DNA of 64,000 nt from Methylomonas rivi (GCF_024505165.1 NZ_JANIBK010000004.1:18193-82192), one strand, 5' to 3'. Positions 1 to 9,816 are shown, numbered from the stretch's first letter. Made by a program: numbers and translations. The notes: generated from the sequence alone by a model not told the origin.

Positions 1-1
1 C

Positions 2-85
2 AACGGTCAATACCTGCGGGCAACGCCCGGCGGCGAACCGCTGTATCAGGTGCAAACCGAATTGCTGAAGGCTTTCGCCCAATGA
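2..85 (+). CDS. C-terminal end of an unidentified protein (partial)
   Basis: An open frame runs from the left edge of the window to a TGA at 83-85 and encodes the last 27 residues of a protein, ending LLKAFAQ. The stop overlaps the dnaQ start in an ATGA arrangement, so the two genes are probably translationally coupled. In many gammaproteobacteria the gene before dnaQ is rnhA, but this tail does not let me recognise RNase HI or any other family. The rest of the gene lies outside the window. Confidence 0.5.
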   Translation, partial: NGQYLRATPGGEPLYQVQTELLKAFAQ

Positions 86-816
86 CGGCCGCCTCGTCCA
101 TGCCCTCCAAACATCACAGACAAGTGGTTTTGGATACCGAAACCACCGGCATCAACCCCAAGGAAGGCCACAAAATCATAGAGATCGGCTGCGTGGAACT
201 CGTCAACCGCCGGCTAACGCAAAACCGTTTCCATGTCTATCTGAATCCTAACCGGGAAATCGATGCCGGTGCGATTGAGGTGCACGGCATAACCAACGAG
301 TTTTTGCGCGATAAACCCAGTTTTGCGGATATCGTGGATGATTTTATGCGCTTTACCCAGGGCGCGGAACTGATTATTCATAACGCGCCGTTTGACGTGG
401 GTTTTTTGAACCACGAACTTGCGCAGTTGCCCAACGAAACCCGTTCGGTGGAAAGCAATAGCACGGTATTCGATACCCTGGCTTATGCGCGCAAGAAGCA
501 CCCGGGCGCGCGTAATAGTTTGGATGCGTTATGTAAACGCTATGGTATAGACAACAGCCACAGGGATTTGCACGGCGCCTTGCTGGACGCGGAAATCCTT
601 GCCGACGTGTATTTAATCATGACCGGCGGTCAGGCGTCGTTACTGGATGAAAACGAGGAAATGCGCACCGCGGAGCAACACCAGTTGGTGCGCTTGTCGG
701 CCGACCGTCCCAAATTAAAGGTAATCGGTTGTTCAGAGGAAGAATTGGCCAGCCACCGGCAGCGTCTGGAAAAGATCGCCAAGGTCAGCGGCGATTGTCT
801 TTGGTTGCGGGAGTGA
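82..816 (+). CDS. dnaQ: DNA polymerase III epsilon subunit (3'-5' proofreading exonuclease)
   Basis: This is the proofreading exonuclease of the replicative polymerase core, which removes misincorporated 3' nucleotides. All three exonuclease motifs of the DEDDh type are visible. Exo I is DTETTG near residue 18, Exo II is HNAPFDVGFLNHE near residue 100, and Exo III is HGALLDAEIL near residue 160, with the catalytic His and Asp. The C-terminal part after about residue 190 should bind the alpha subunit. The length of 244 residues is usual for the family. The ATG at 82 overlaps the stop of the preceding frame; an in-frame ATG at 100 is a possible alternative start. It converges on rpoS with only 11 bp between the two stops. 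Confidence 0.95.
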   Translation: MTAASSMPSKHHRQVVLDTETTGINPKEGHKIIEIGCVELVNRRLTQNRFHVYLNPNREIDAGAIEVHGITNEFLRDKPSFADIVDDFMRFTQGAELIIHNAPFDVGFLNHELAQLPNETRSVESNSTVFDTLAYARKKHPGARNSLDALCKRYGIDNSHRDLHGALLDAEILADVYLIMTGGQASLLDENEEMRTAEQHQLVRLSADRPKLKVIGCSEEELASHRQRLEKIAKVSGDCLWLRE

Positions 817-827
817 CCGTCTAAACG

Positions 828-1814
828 TTAATTGAAAATCGATTCGAACGAATACCCCGTATCTTCCAGAATTTCTTTCAAGCGTTTCAGACCATCCATT
901 TGAATCTGTCTGACCCGTTCGCGGGTAACGCCCAGTTCCATGGCCACTTGTTCCAAGGTAGCGCTCTCGAAGCCGCACAAGCCGTAACGGCGGCAAATGA
1001 CTTCGCGTTGTTTATCGGCAAGTTGATAAACCCATTGCGTGACATTGGTTTGAATCAGATTATCTTGCAGAATTTCAGCCGGCGAACGGCTTTCTTCTTC
1101 GGTGATGGTTTCCAGCAAGGGTTTGTCGAATTCCTTGCCGTAGGAGACGTCGACCGAAGTCACGCGTTCGTTAAGTTTCAACATCTTGTTGACGGTTTTG
1201 ACCGGCTTGTCCAGATGTCTGGCAATGTCGTCCGCAGTGGGTTCATGGTCCAGCTGTTGGGCCAAATTGCGCTGGGCCTTCAGATAAACATTCATTTCCT
1301 TGACGATGTGTATCGGCAGGCGAATGGTGCGGGTTTGGTTCATGATGGCCCGCTCGATGGTTTGCCTGATCCACCAAGTGGCATAGGTTGAAAAGCGAAA
1401 GCCGCGTTCGGGATCGAATTTTTCCACCGCCCGGATCAAGCCCAGATTGCCCTCTTCTATCAAATCCAGTAAGGGTAATCCTCTATTGAGATAACGGCGG
1501 GAAATTTTAACCACTAAGCGCAAATTGCTTTCTATCATGATTTTGCGGGCATCGGGATCGCCCGCCAGTGCGCGCTTGCCGTGGATTTTTTCTTCGTCCG
1601 CGGTAAGAAGTTGAGATTTACTGAGCTCGTTCAGATAGGCGCGAGTGGCGTCGAAGTTGCTTTCATTATGCGCCTCGCCGATATCCGTATCGGTAAATTT
1701 CAATTGTTCCGGAGCATCCAAGTCAGGATTGTCGTCGTCGATATCATCAAAAGATATGATGTCGGGAATCTCCATTTCCAAGTCTTTGCTTATATCAATC
1801 GCTTCTTCCATCAT
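828..1814 (-). CDS. rpoS: RNA polymerase sigma factor RpoS
   Basis: This is the stationary-phase and general stress sigma factor. The sigma-70 regions are all present: region 1.2 ([14 protein letters not shown]), region 2 with the core-binding and -10 recognition helices ([20 protein letters not shown] and YATWWIRQ), region 3 ([10 protein letters not shown]) and region 4 ending in the helix-turn-helix [10 protein letters not shown]. The stretch [18 protein letters not shown] and the 328-residue length fit RpoS rather than RpoD. The N-terminus is acidic. The ATG at 1814 has a GGAGA Shine-Dalgarno 7 bp upstream. The usual upstream neighbour nlpD is absent; the next gene on this strand is a J-domain membrane protein. 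Confidence 0.95.
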   Translation of the reverse strand: MMEEAIDISKDLEMEIPDIISFDDIDDDNPDLDAPEQLKFTDTDIGEAHNESNFDATRAYLNELSKSQLLTADEEKIHGKRALAGDPDARKIMIESNLRLVVKISRRYLNRGLPLLDLIEEGNLGLIRAVEKFDPERGFRFSTYATWWIRQTIERAIMNQTRTIRLPIHIVKEMNVYLKAQRNLAQQLDHEPTADDIARHLDKPVKTVNKMLKLNERVTSVDVSYGKEFDKPLLETITEEESRSPAEILQDNLIQTNVTQWVYQLADKQREVICRRYGLCGFESATLEQVAMELGVTRERVRQIQMDGLKRLKEILEDTGYSFESIFN

Positions 1815-2246
1815 GACTCATCTCCAGGTTTGAGGCTTAAGTTTAGTCGGCATTCATACTGCTAAAAACACGCCGGATTGCCATTATTTTTGGTTAAATC
1901 GTCCTTCTTTCGACATTCTTGAATTGCTACGACCCTTTAGCGCAACCGCAAGAGCTTGGTCCGAATCAAGCCGGTTACCCTAAACCTTGCTGATGATAAG
2001 CACGGTAAAAATTTTTCCGGCTTGTGTCATTTCAACAACATACGGGCCATCTAAATCGGAATTTAGCATACCGCTATTCATTACCGAGTGCCAGTATAAC
2101 TTTAAAACAATTTTGTTATCAATTGATTTTGTTCACATATTTTACAAATTTTAATGCACAAAAAAAGTGCATTTTCCGTTGTAAAAACACAACAAAAATA
2201 TATAAACAATTGTTTTAATTAAGAAAATGTGAATTGACTCACAGCT
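1815..2246. other. Gene-free AT-rich region upstream of rpoS
   Basis: No credible gene lies between rpoS and the J-domain gene. The half nearer the J-domain gene (about 2020-2246) is far richer in A and T than its surroundings. It contains two small hairpins: AATGCAC paired with GTGCATT at 2153-2173, with an all-A loop, and GTTGT paired with ACAAC at 2178-2193. The half nearer rpoS (1815 to about 2090) would be an untranslated leader of roughly 270 nt if the promoter proposed at 2093-2122 is used. Short frames here look like chance. Confidence 0.6.
2093..2122 (-). promoter_or_regulatory. Candidate sigma-70 promoter of rpoS
   Basis: On the minus strand, TTGATA (2117-2122, five of six matches to the -35 consensus) is separated by 18 bp from TATACT (2093-2098, five of six matches to the -10 consensus). 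Transcription would start near 2086 and give rpoS a leader of about 270 nt. In enteric bacteria a long rpoS leader is a target of small RNAs. The location in AT-rich DNA supports a promoter, but such DNA also produces chance matches. Confidence 0.4.
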
Positions 2247-2747
2247 TTATTCACCATTCGCCAACAAGATTTTTTTCGCCAAATTTATTTGGGCCGCCAA
2301 ATAATCCGAACCGCCGCGGTCGGGATGCAGCTTGGAAATTAATTTGCGATGCGCCTCAATTATGTCCTTTTGGCTGGCGCCGGGCCTTAGCCCCAATATT
2401 TCCAGCGCCTCGGCCTTGCTGATGCCTCCGCGGGCCGGCCTGCGTTTATATTGCCGACTTTCTTGCGCGTTGCCGTGATTCAAGTTTTGCCATAACCGGT
2501 GCAATTGCGGCGCGTATTGCAAAATAACCGGCATTAATCGAACCATGAACGCAATCGCCACACCCAACGCGGCGAACAATACATTCAGTTTTCCGCTGCC
2601 CGCCAGCACCAAAAGCAGTAGAATAGCGATTATCCAACCGGTTTTTTTAATCCGCCTACCCGCTTCTTCGGCAGGTGTTTTTTGAAACCAGCGAATGGCC
2701 AAATAAATCGCTATCACCGGTACCAACAGCAATAAGATGCGTATCAC
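2247..2747 (-). CDS. Membrane-anchored J-domain (DnaJ-like) protein
   Basis: The protein has two hydrophobic segments near its N-terminus ([18 protein letters not shown] and [15 protein letters not shown]) and a C-terminal J domain of about 55 residues. The J domain includes the HPD tripeptide ([10 protein letters not shown]) that stimulates Hsp70 ATPase activity, so it is probably a co-chaperone recruiting DnaK to the inner membrane. It resembles the TerB/DjlA-type and Pam18-like small membrane J proteins. I place the start at a GTG at 2747 because GGAG lies 5 bp before it. The longest frame begins at an ATG at 2822, but that adds 25 residues and overlaps the divergent mobB start. The length is 166 residues. 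Confidence 0.8.
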   Translation of the reverse strand: MIRILLLLVPVIAIYLAIRWFQKTPAEEAGRRIKKTGWIIAILLLLVLAGSGKLNVLFAALGVAIAFMVRLMPVILQYAPQLHRLWQNLNHGNAQESRQYKRRPARGGISKAEALEILGLRPGASQKDIIEAHRKLISKLHPDRGGSDYLAAQINLAKKILLANGE

Positions 2748-2820
2748 CTTTACTCCAAATCCACCTGCAAAACCAAACTCATAATACCCTAGAATACCGG
2801 TACATTCACTTTCACTCGGC

Positions 2821-3351
2821 ATGTCGATGACTCATCCAACCATTCTAGGTTTTGCCGCTTTTAGCGGTACGGGTAAAACCAGCCTGCTAACGCGGTTGAT
2901 CCCGTTACTGAAGCAACGCGGTTTAAACGTCGGGGTGATAAAACACAGCCATCACGATTTCGAAATCGATTATCCCGGTAAGGACAGCTACCGGTTGCGT
3001 TCCGCCGGCGCTAGCCCCGTGATGATCGTGTCGCCATACCGCCGCGCATTGATTACCGAATTTTATCCGCACCGGGACGCGGGCCTGCAGGAGCAACTCG
3101 CCGCATTCCCGACGGCGGGACTGGATCTGATTCTGGTCGAGGGCTTTCGCCATGACCGTTTCGCCAAAATCGAATTACACCGTCCCAGCCTGGGCAAGGC
3201 GCTGCTTTATCCCGCCGATACGGATATTATCGCCATTGCCAGCGACCAGCCCATGGACACGCCGGCGGGCCTGCCCTGCCTGGATTTGAACAACCCCTTG
3301 GCCATCGCCGATTTTATTTTGCATTATTTTTTCAACGCCCAAAATGACTGA
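2821..3351 (+). CDS. mobB: Molybdopterin-guanine dinucleotide biosynthesis adaptor MobB
   Basis: MobB is a P-loop GTP-binding protein that assists MobA in attaching GMP to molybdopterin. The Walker A motif is [13 protein letters not shown] near residues 9-21. It is followed by the family signature [25 protein letters not shown] and a [16 protein letters not shown] stretch. The length of 176 residues is normal. The ATG at 2821 is chosen; an ATG two codons later is equally possible, and neither has a strong Shine-Dalgarno. The gene overlaps moeA by 8 bp, so the two are almost certainly co-transcribed and serve molybdenum cofactor assembly. Confidence 0.92.
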   Translation: MSMTHPTILGFAAFSGTGKTSLLTRLIPLLKQRGLNVGVIKHSHHDFEIDYPGKDSYRLRSAGASPVMIVSPYRRALITEFYPHRDAGLQEQLAAFPTAGLDLILVEGFRHDRFAKIELHRPSLGKALLYPADTDIIAIASDQPMDTPAGLPCLDLNNPLAIADFILHYFFNAQND

Positions 3352-4594
3352 TATCTGTTATCCCCACACCGCCGAGTTGCTGTCCGTGGAGCAAGCCCGG
3401 CAAAATATCCGCCTCGCCGTGCGTCCCGTTGACGGGCAGGAGCGCGTTCCGCTCCTGGGTGCCTTGGGGCGTGTATTGGCCGATACCGTTTGCTCCCCTA
3501 TCGACATTCCGCCCCAACGTAATGCGGCGATGGACGGCTATGCGTTTGCCAGCGCGGACATTGCTAAAAACCAAGAATTTACCTTGCATGTCGCGGGTAC
3601 ATCCTGGGCTGGAAAGCCGTATTCCGGCCCCATCGAAAAAAATCAATGCGTGCGGATCTTTACCGGGGCCGTGGTGCCCGATTTTGCCGACAGCGTCATT
3701 GCTCAAGAACAGGTTACCGGCACCGGAGCCGGCGTCCGCCTGCCTAACGACACCAAACCCTATAAAAACATCAGAGCGGCCGGCAGCGACGCGCGGCGGG
3801 GCGAAACGCTGATCGCCTCTACCCAAAAATTAACCGCCAGAGACCTAGGGCTGCTGGCCGCGGCAGGCATTGCCGCGGTAAAGGTAAAAAACCGGGTGAA
3901 AATTGGATTTTTCTCTACCGGCGACGAATTAACCGGCTTGGGGCAACCCCTGGAGTCCGGACAAATATACGATAGCAATCGTTACATGCTGGCCGGACTA
4001 TTGGACGATCCCAATCACTCGATTACGGATTTGGGCGTCATCAAGGACGATCCGGACTTGCTGGAACAAACCTTAGTGTCGGCCGCGGAAACTTTTGATG
4101 TCTTGATTTCCAGCGGCGGCGCATCGGTCGGCGATGCCGATTTCGTTAACCGAACCCTGCAAAAATGCGGGCAGGTCAATTTTTGGAAATTGGCGATTAA
4201 ACCCGGTAAACCTCTGGCGTTCGGCCGCGTCAAAAATTGCTGGTTTTTCGGCTTGCCCGGCAATCCGATAGCCGTACTGGTTACCTACCGGCAATTTGTC
4301 GAGCCCGCGCTTCGACAACTGGCCGGTGCCCCATGCGCAACGCCTTTGCAACTCAAGGCATGTTGCGAAACGGCACTCCGCAAGTCCCCCGGCCGTCAGG
4401 AGTATCAACGCGGGGTTTTCAGGCAAACCGCGCCCGGCGAATTCACTGTCAAACCCGCCGAGCAACAGGACTCTCATCAGCTTAAGGCCGCCAGCTTGGC
4501 GAATTGTTTTATCGTCCTGGATAGCGATTCCAGCGGCGTGTCCGCCGGGGACATGGTAACCGTGGAACCCTTCGAGGTATGGAACCCAGGCTGA
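3344..4594 (+). CDS. moeA: Molybdopterin molybdenumtransferase MoeA
   Basis: MoeA inserts molybdate into adenylylated molybdopterin. Recognisable segments are the N-terminal PQRNAAMDGYAF motif (around residue 60), the MoCF-biosynthesis domain with ISSGGASVGDADFV (around residue 255), and KPGKPLAFGR followed by GLPGNPIAVLVT near residue 300. The last 80 residues form the MoeA domain IV. The length of 416 residues is typical. It begins inside the end of mobB (8-bp overlap), indicating translational coupling. No molybdoenzyme gene lies nearby. Confidence 0.95.
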   Translation: MTDICYPHTAELLSVEQARQNIRLAVRPVDGQERVPLLGALGRVLADTVCSPIDIPPQRNAAMDGYAFASADIAKNQEFTLHVAGTSWAGKPYSGPIEKNQCVRIFTGAVVPDFADSVIAQEQVTGTGAGVRLPNDTKPYKNIRAAGSDARRGETLIASTQKLTARDLGLLAAAGIAAVKVKNRVKIGFFSTGDELTGLGQPLESGQIYDSNRYMLAGLLDDPNHSITDLGVIKDDPDLLEQTLVSAAETFDVLISSGGASVGDADFVNRTLQKCGQVNFWKLAIKPGKPLAFGRVKNCWFFGLPGNPIAVLVTYRQFVEPALRQLAGAPCATPLQLKACCETALRKSPGRQEYQRGVFRQTAPGEFTVKPAEQQDSHQLKAASLANCFIVLDSDSSGVSAGDMVTVEPFEVWNPG

Positions 4595-4660
4595 AACAAG
4601 GCATGTCAGTCTTGCCGATGCGTTAAAAAATAAAACGCTTTCACAACGGCAATTCGGCCG

Positions 4661-7600
4661 TCAAATTTCCCAAAACGAATTGTCCTCAAAATAGAATAAC
4701 TCGGGATCCGCCCTTGGCTGAACGATCAATTCAGCTAACGGCATGGGTTTATGAATAAAATACCCTTGCCCGTAATCGACCCCGACTTCCCTAAGAATAT
4801 CTTTTATTTCAGCCGATTCGACATATTCCGCAATCGTCTTTAAATTTAATGAATGGGCGATCTCGTTCATGGATTTAACGATGGCTAAATCGGCTTTATT
4901 ATCGGCGAGGTCTTTTACAAATGCGCCATCGATTTTCAGATAATCGACATTCAAATTCTTTAAATAAGCATAAGAAGAGTAGCCAGAACCGAAATCGTCC
5001 AAGGAAAACTTGCATCCGAACGCTTTAATGGTTTTGATAAACTTTTTGGTAAATGCCAAGTTTTCGGATGCAACCGTCTCGGTTATTTCGAACACTAATT
5101 TCTCAAGCGGGAAATCGGAAACCTTTAAAATCGCTTGGAGAAACTGTAAAAACTCTTCACTATTTAGAGATTCGCCCGACAGGTTAATGGAAAATCCGTC
5201 CATATTGTCAAAGCTATGCCTGCTTTTTTCAATCCAGTCGAACACGGTGGAAATTACCCATTTATCGATTTCATGCATCCTTTTACAACGTTCGACAGCC
5301 GGTATGAAATGGTCAGGCGGAATAATTTTGCCATCCTCATCTCTTATGCCAAGTAAAATTTCATAATGTACATGGCTATCCTGACTCGGCTCAATCGGAG
5401 CAATCATCTGGCAACGGGCAAATAATCTATCCTCGGAAAAAACGGTATCGATTCGTCCTATCCACTCAAGCAATTTATTTTGATATTGTAAACTCTCGTT
5501 ATCGCCCGCAAACAGCAGCACATTATTGCTGCCGGAATGTTCGGCGGACAAACTCGCGGCATCGGCTTGTTGCAGCAATTGATAAATATCGATGCAGTTA
5601 TTTTCAAATGCGGCTAATCCCATGCTTAGCGTGATCGGAAAGCTTTTTTCCTGCCATTTAAAATGCGAATTACTAACTGATTTTATTAACTGATTCGACA
5701 AATCAAAAGCTTCATCAGTCAAACAATTTTTATATAAAACCGCAAAAGAGCTGTCGCCCAGTCTAGCCATTAAGTCGGACGACCTAAGCTGGTCCGACAT
5801 TAGTTGAGTGACGGATTTTAACATTTGCGTACCGCCGGAGAGACCGCAAATATTTTTAATTACACGAAAATCCAACACCTCGATGTGGCAAAGCATGTGC
5901 TGAGTATCGCCGAGCTTTGGAAGTTCATTTTTTAATTGCTTAATAAACTCATCGCGCGTTATCAGATTTGTCTCCGGATCATGTGTAGCATTAAAGACAA
6001 ATTTGTCATGCATATCCTGTAGCATGGAATTGGTGGTTCTTTCCGTTAAAGGCGTATCCAAATTGTCCGATATTTCCGCGCAGCCATGGCGAAAAAGCGC
6101 TACTAACTCTTTTTTATTAAACTGAAGGCTTTTTAAGCCCTCGGTATCCACAAATACATAAACAAGAGGAATACCCCCGACCCATATTAATTTCATAGCC
6201 AAAAACAAACCGGAGTCCTGCTTTATTTTTAACCATTCGCCGACGGCCAACTGATCTATCAATAACGTCCAATACTCATCGGTTTCGTCCGACAACTGGA
6301 TGACATCCGGTTTTTGTTCGGCAATTTTAATGGTTTGAATGGTTTTTCTAACCCTAGGATTGCCAACGCCTAACAACAATGCGGTCAATTCTTCAATCAC
6401 TTGCCTGCGTTCAAAAACAGGTGTGCCGGTTGAGCTCAGTTGGTCTTCAATAAAGGTAATGGTTGTTTGAATACTGCTGGTTTGAATTTTCAGAACCGAA
6501 TCTTGCTCATAAAGCCAAAACATCAGGTCATCGATAACATTCAAATATGCCGATTTTCTATCGTTTAATTTTTCTTTATTCAGCTCGGTAAAAACCAGCA
6601 AATGTTGCCAGCCGGCATCCAGCAGCATTGGAATTACCGTCGGTATCGCCCGTCCCCCGATGCGTTTGTCGATTTCTTCTTGAATCGCCTGGCGCGCCAT
6701 TGCCAGTTTTTGCTGCCCTTCATGAATATCGACGACATGTTTAATTCTGGCGTCAATGGTTTTGGTGATCTGCTTTGTGAAACTATTTAACTCATTTTCG
6801 ATTTCTAATAATACATTCGGATTGGCCGGCACTTCCCTGGCAATCCGGGCGGTAATATGATGTAAAAATTGTTTGATACTGTCTTTTTTGGCGGTTCTGT
6901 TGCCTTGCATGGCCTGATCCAGAACAGCGAGTTGATTAAGTATGGTTTTGGCGGGATGGGAATCGGCTTCTAAAAACTCGTTACCTTGTAACGGCAAACC
7001 GATTAAGGGCAGAAATATAGTTTCCAAATAAGGCTGTAACGCTGTGGAAATATTAGGATCTTTGAATAAAGTATTAAAAAAATTTCCGTACACGTCCAAA
7101 AGGCTGCCATCGCGATGAGAAAATACCTTGGGTTTATCGGTAAGGTTTTTTAAGGTTTCTTGCAGACGCTCTTGCAGTTGCGCATAATCTTGGCGGATGA
7201 ATTTGGCCGCGGCGTCGTTCTGTAATTGAGAAATAGCCGCCGTAATTTCATTTTCGTCAAAATAATCAACCGGCCTATCGATCAGTCCTGCATTATCTTG
7301 CGACTCGGACTTGGAAAACCCGGCATTCGGTAAATCGGCTTCCTTTAAAATATCAAGCAATTTTCCGGCAATATGCGTTAATGAAGGGGCGGCATGGTTT
7401 TGCCCGCTTTCCGCCGCGCCGCTATCCCGCGAGAATGGGGGTTTTTGCGCGCCGTGTAAAACGTCTTGGCTACCGGGGGCGGCCGCAATCGAATCCCGCC
7501 GATATTCGACTGCCGCATCAATAGTCTTTTTCTCGGCCGATTTTCGAGCCTCTAAAACAGCAACAGTTTGCCGGTAGAAATCGGGCAATAATTCGAACAA

Positions 7601-8509
7601 CGTTTTACCGAAACAAATGTAAAGCACTTTGTTGGTTTTATTGTCCAGTTTGAAGTGTAGAATAATTTCCCTGAAGCAATCGCAAAGTACCGCCGGACAA
7701 ATCGGGTTGTTGATAGTCGTTTTGGAACGCCCCAATATTCTACTCAACTCGCGGGTCACTTGGTTAATCGGCTCTTCGAAATGATTGCTCAGCTTTCTTA
7801 TGATTGCCGACATATTCAACCAATCTTCAAAATCCTCTTTTTCGACCAATGAAAGAGGTCTGTCGAAATGCGTAATGTCTTCTTTTTTTTGATTATGTTC
7901 GCTAATCCAATCGACCTGGTCGATAACGGAATGGCAAAATTCGCTGGTACAGATCCCGATATTTAATTTTAAAGTCGTCACTAAATCGTCTAATTCGGAA
8001 CGGCTGGAAAAGTAATCTGAATGCGTATTGGCCTTTTCCAGGTTATTGCCGATTTCTTCAAAAAAGTGAGTCGCTAATTTAGCTAAAGACTCAACCAGGC
8101 TTTGTTTCAAAAACAGTTTAAAGTTTTCATACATCAACGGCCTGTCGCCGCTCTCCGCATCCGAGGTGTTGCTTATAGCTTGAGTTGCCTGTGTCTTTAG
8201 CGCATTAAAGGCCGCAAGCGGCATGTTATCGACCATAACCCCGACACCGTTAGGGGAGCTATGCATCAATTGCGCATCGATTTCGAACGATTGCCCGCCC
8301 CGTTCGGCGGGAACGTTGAACTGGATTTTGAGTTGTGTGGGCAAGGCAATATCGATATTGGCGGCAAGCCGCAAAAACAAGCCGTGCGAGCAAAAATCCA
8401 GAATCAGGCAATCGAAACGCCCCGCTTCGCCCGCTTTGAGTACAGCTTGCAGTTCTGTCGCGTATCGAATATGTCTGCGCTGTTTGGGTTTTTTGCTATT
8501 GATTAGCAT
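4661..8509 (-). CDS. PilZ-DUF1631-degenerate GGDEF-EAL protein (c-di-GMP signalling)
   Basis: A 1,282-residue protein with no signal peptide or obvious membrane segment. The first 110 residues look like a PilZ-type domain (RRHIRYATELQAVL, then DFCSHGLFLRL), which in related proteins binds c-di-GMP. The middle, about residues 140-780, matches the DUF1631 family. A GGDEF domain follows around residues 845-985, but its signature is LGDSSF near residue 917, so cyclase activity is unlikely. The C-terminal EAL domain (about 1030-1270) keeps YEILLGIRD, FEITETVA, DDFGSGYSSY and LKIDGAF, which suggests an active phosphodiesterase. The start ATG at 8509 has AGG a few bases upstream. It appears to be a single-gene unit converging on moeA. 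Confidence 0.9.
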   Translation of the reverse strand: MLINSKKPKQRRHIRYATELQAVLKAGEAGRFDCLILDFCSHGLFLRLAANIDIALPTQLKIQFNVPAERGGQSFEIDAQLMHSSPNGVGVMVDNMPLAAFNALKTQATQAISNTSDAESGDRPLMYENFKLFLKQSLVESLAKLATHFFEEIGNNLEKANTHSDYFSSRSELDDLVTTLKLNIGICTSEFCHSVIDQVDWISEHNQKKEDITHFDRPLSLVEKEDFEDWLNMSAIIRKLSNHFEEPINQVTRELSRILGRSKTTINNPICPAVLCDCFREIILHFKLDNKTNKVLYICFGKTLFELLPDFYRQTVAVLEARKSAEKKTIDAAVEYRRDSIAAAPGSQDVLHGAQKPPFSRDSGAAESGQNHAAPSLTHIAGKLLDILKEADLPNAGFSKSESQDNAGLIDRPVDYFDENEITAAISQLQNDAAAKFIRQDYAQLQERLQETLKNLTDKPKVFSHRDGSLLDVYGNFFNTLFKDPNISTALQPYLETIFLPLIGLPLQGNEFLEADSHPAKTILNQLAVLDQAMQGNRTAKKDSIKQFLHHITARIAREVPANPNVLLEIENELNSFTKQITKTIDARIKHVVDIHEGQQKLAMARQAIQEEIDKRIGGRAIPTVIPMLLDAGWQHLLVFTELNKEKLNDRKSAYLNVIDDLMFWLYEQDSVLKIQTSSIQTTITFIEDQLSSTGTPVFERRQVIEELTALLLGVGNPRVRKTIQTIKIAEQKPDVIQLSDETDEYWTLLIDQLAVGEWLKIKQDSGLFLAMKLIWVGGIPLVYVFVDTEGLKSLQFNKKELVALFRHGCAEISDNLDTPLTERTTNSMLQDMHDKFVFNATHDPETNLITRDEFIKQLKNELPKLGDTQHMLCHIEVLDFRVIKNICGLSGGTQMLKSVTQLMSDQLRSSDLMARLGDSSFAVLYKNCLTDEAFDLSNQLIKSVSNSHFKWQEKSFPITLSMGLAAFENNCIDIYQLLQQADAASLSAEHSGSNNVLLFAGDNESLQYQNKLLEWIGRIDTVFSEDRLFARCQMIAPIEPSQDSHVHYEILLGIRDEDGKIIPPDHFIPAVERCKRMHEIDKWVISTVFDWIEKSRHSFDNMDGFSINLSGESLNSEEFLQFLQAILKVSDFPLEKLVFEITETVASENLAFTKKFIKTIKAFGCKFSLDDFGSGYSSYAYLKNLNVDYLKIDGAFVKDLADNKADLAIVKSMNEIAHSLNLKTIAEYVESAEIKDILREVGVDYGQGYFIHKPMPLAELIVQPRADPELFYFEDNSFWEI

Positions 8510-8756
8510 GCCTGGATAAAATCGGATGACGTACGGAAGAAAAGCAATTGCTAATAATAGCGCAACTTTGAAAACCTTTACGGTTATTATTGGGCCGTTT
8601 AGCTAGTTGGAAACCGAATCCAATGCCGCGCGTTTTCGGCTCGTAAACGCGCGGCAGATACTACGGCGCAAGACGTAACAATTGCCGCCCAATCGCAGGC
8701 TATATATCCGGCTAAGAAACTAACATTAAAAACGCATCGCGATCGATGCGGACAGG
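8510..8756. other. Intergenic gap with a perfect 12-bp inverted repeat
   Basis: Between the PilZ/EAL gene and the DUF3581 gene I see no coding frame. TGCCGCGCGTTT (8624-8635) pairs perfectly with AAACGCGCGGCA (8645-8656) around a 9-nt loop. It could terminate the minus-strand cluster that ends at 8757, although it has no T-run on that strand. Otherwise it could be a REP-like palindrome or protein-binding site. Confidence 0.5.
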
Positions 8757-9479
8757 TTATCTGTCCACCAGCTCGGCCAAATAACCGTTTTTTCGCGCCA
8801 GATAATCGTCCACAAAGGCCTGCATCGGCAAGGCCTCGTAAGCGCGCAAACCGCTGACGGCCAGTTTTTTAAAGCCCGACCCGACAATCTCGTCACCGGA
8901 CTTGATTTGAAAATACAGATAAGCCGTGGCACGCTTGCCGTTGACTTCCATTTTCGGCTCCAGCATCTCGAGCGTGGGATTCAATACATCCAGCTTCCGC
9001 ATCTTTAAGGTCATACTTTCGTAGATAACCAAAGGGCGGTCGATATTAAACATGACATTTTCTTTTTCCAGCAATGGGACCAAGACATAGGGAAAATTTT
9101 GCCCGGAAAACGCCACATAATCCCTTATCAAGGTTTCGATCATGGCGTGGTCGTGGCTGACGTTACCGGAACGCTCAATCTGTAGGTAGGTTTTGCCTTG
9201 ATTGTCCGTAACTTCGATATGCTCGGCATCGCTGTCCGGGAAATTCAGTAAAACGCCGTCGCCCACCATGCCGGAAAAAATAAAGTGCATTTGCTCGCTA
9301 AGGCCGTATTTTTCCAGCACCAGGGAAAACAACAAGTCGCCCGGGACGCAAAAACGCTTGGCGTCCACATCGTGCAAGGGATTGAAATCGTGAGCAATTT
9401 CCTTGGCAAACATACTGGCCTGCTGGGCGGCGATACGAATGCTGCTGTCGTGGGTATCGTAAAATTCTTTCAGAAACAT
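8757..9479 (-). CDS. DUF3581 family protein
   Basis: A 240-residue soluble protein that I recognise as DUF3581 from the conserved opening with DFNPLHDVDAKRFCVPGDLLF. The family is widespread in gammaproteobacteria. This segment resembles the MaoC/hot-dog fold, in which a His-containing loop binds acyl-CoA-like ligands, so an acyl-thioester role is conceivable but not shown. It is the third gene of a tight minus-strand cluster (aminotransferase, rhodanese, DUF3581), 13 bp after the rhodanese stop. No strong Shine-Dalgarno precedes the ATG at 9479; the upstream bases are very AT-rich. Confidence 0.8.
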   Translation of the reverse strand: MFLKEFYDTHDSSIRIAAQQASMFAKEIAHDFNPLHDVDAKRFCVPGDLLFSLVLEKYGLSEQMHFIFSGMVGDGVLLNFPDSDAEHIEVTDNQGKTYLQIERSGNVSHDHAMIETLIRDYVAFSGQNFPYVLVPLLEKENVMFNIDRPLVIYESMTLKMRKLDVLNPTLEMLEPKMEVNGKRATAYLYFQIKSGDEIVGSGFKKLAVSGLRAYEALPMQAFVDDYLARKNGYLAELVDR

Positions 9480-9492
9480 GATTATTATTTTT

Positions 9493-9816
9493 TTAATAAC
9501 GTGGGACAGTGGGATCGCAGCTTACGGACCAGGCATCTATACCGCCCTTCAGGTTGTATAGCCGGTCAAAACCGTATTGCTCCAAAAACAAACAAGCTTG
9601 CTGGCTGCGCATGCCATGATGGCATATCGCCACAATGTCTTGTTCGTTATTCAGTTCCTGTATCCTTTCCGGGATTCGGTTTAACGGAATGTGTATGCTG
9701 CCGTCGACATGGGCGAAAGCATATTCATGCGCTTCGCGTACATCAAGAAGCAGGAGCTTGTCGCCTCGTTGCAGGCGTTCCTGTAACTGTTGAGCGGTAC
9801 ATTGTGTTATCGGCAT
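9493..9816 (-). CDS. Single-domain rhodanese-like protein
   Basis: A 107-residue single rhodanese domain, similar in size to GlpE. It has LLLDVREAHEYAFAHVDGS near residue 21 and an active-site loop CHHGMRS with the catalytic cysteine at residue 65. These proteins transfer sulfane sulfur from donors such as thiosulfate or persulfides to acceptors such as cyanide or thiols. The ATG lies inside the end of the aminotransferase gene (10-bp overlap), so the two are coupled. The physiological sulfur donor cannot be read from the sequence. Confidence 0.88.
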   Translation of the reverse strand: MPITQCTAQQLQERLQRGDKLLLLDVREAHEYAFAHVDGSIHIPLNRIPERIQELNNEQDIVAICHHGMRSQQACLFLEQYGFDRLYNLKGGIDAWSVSCDPTVPRY

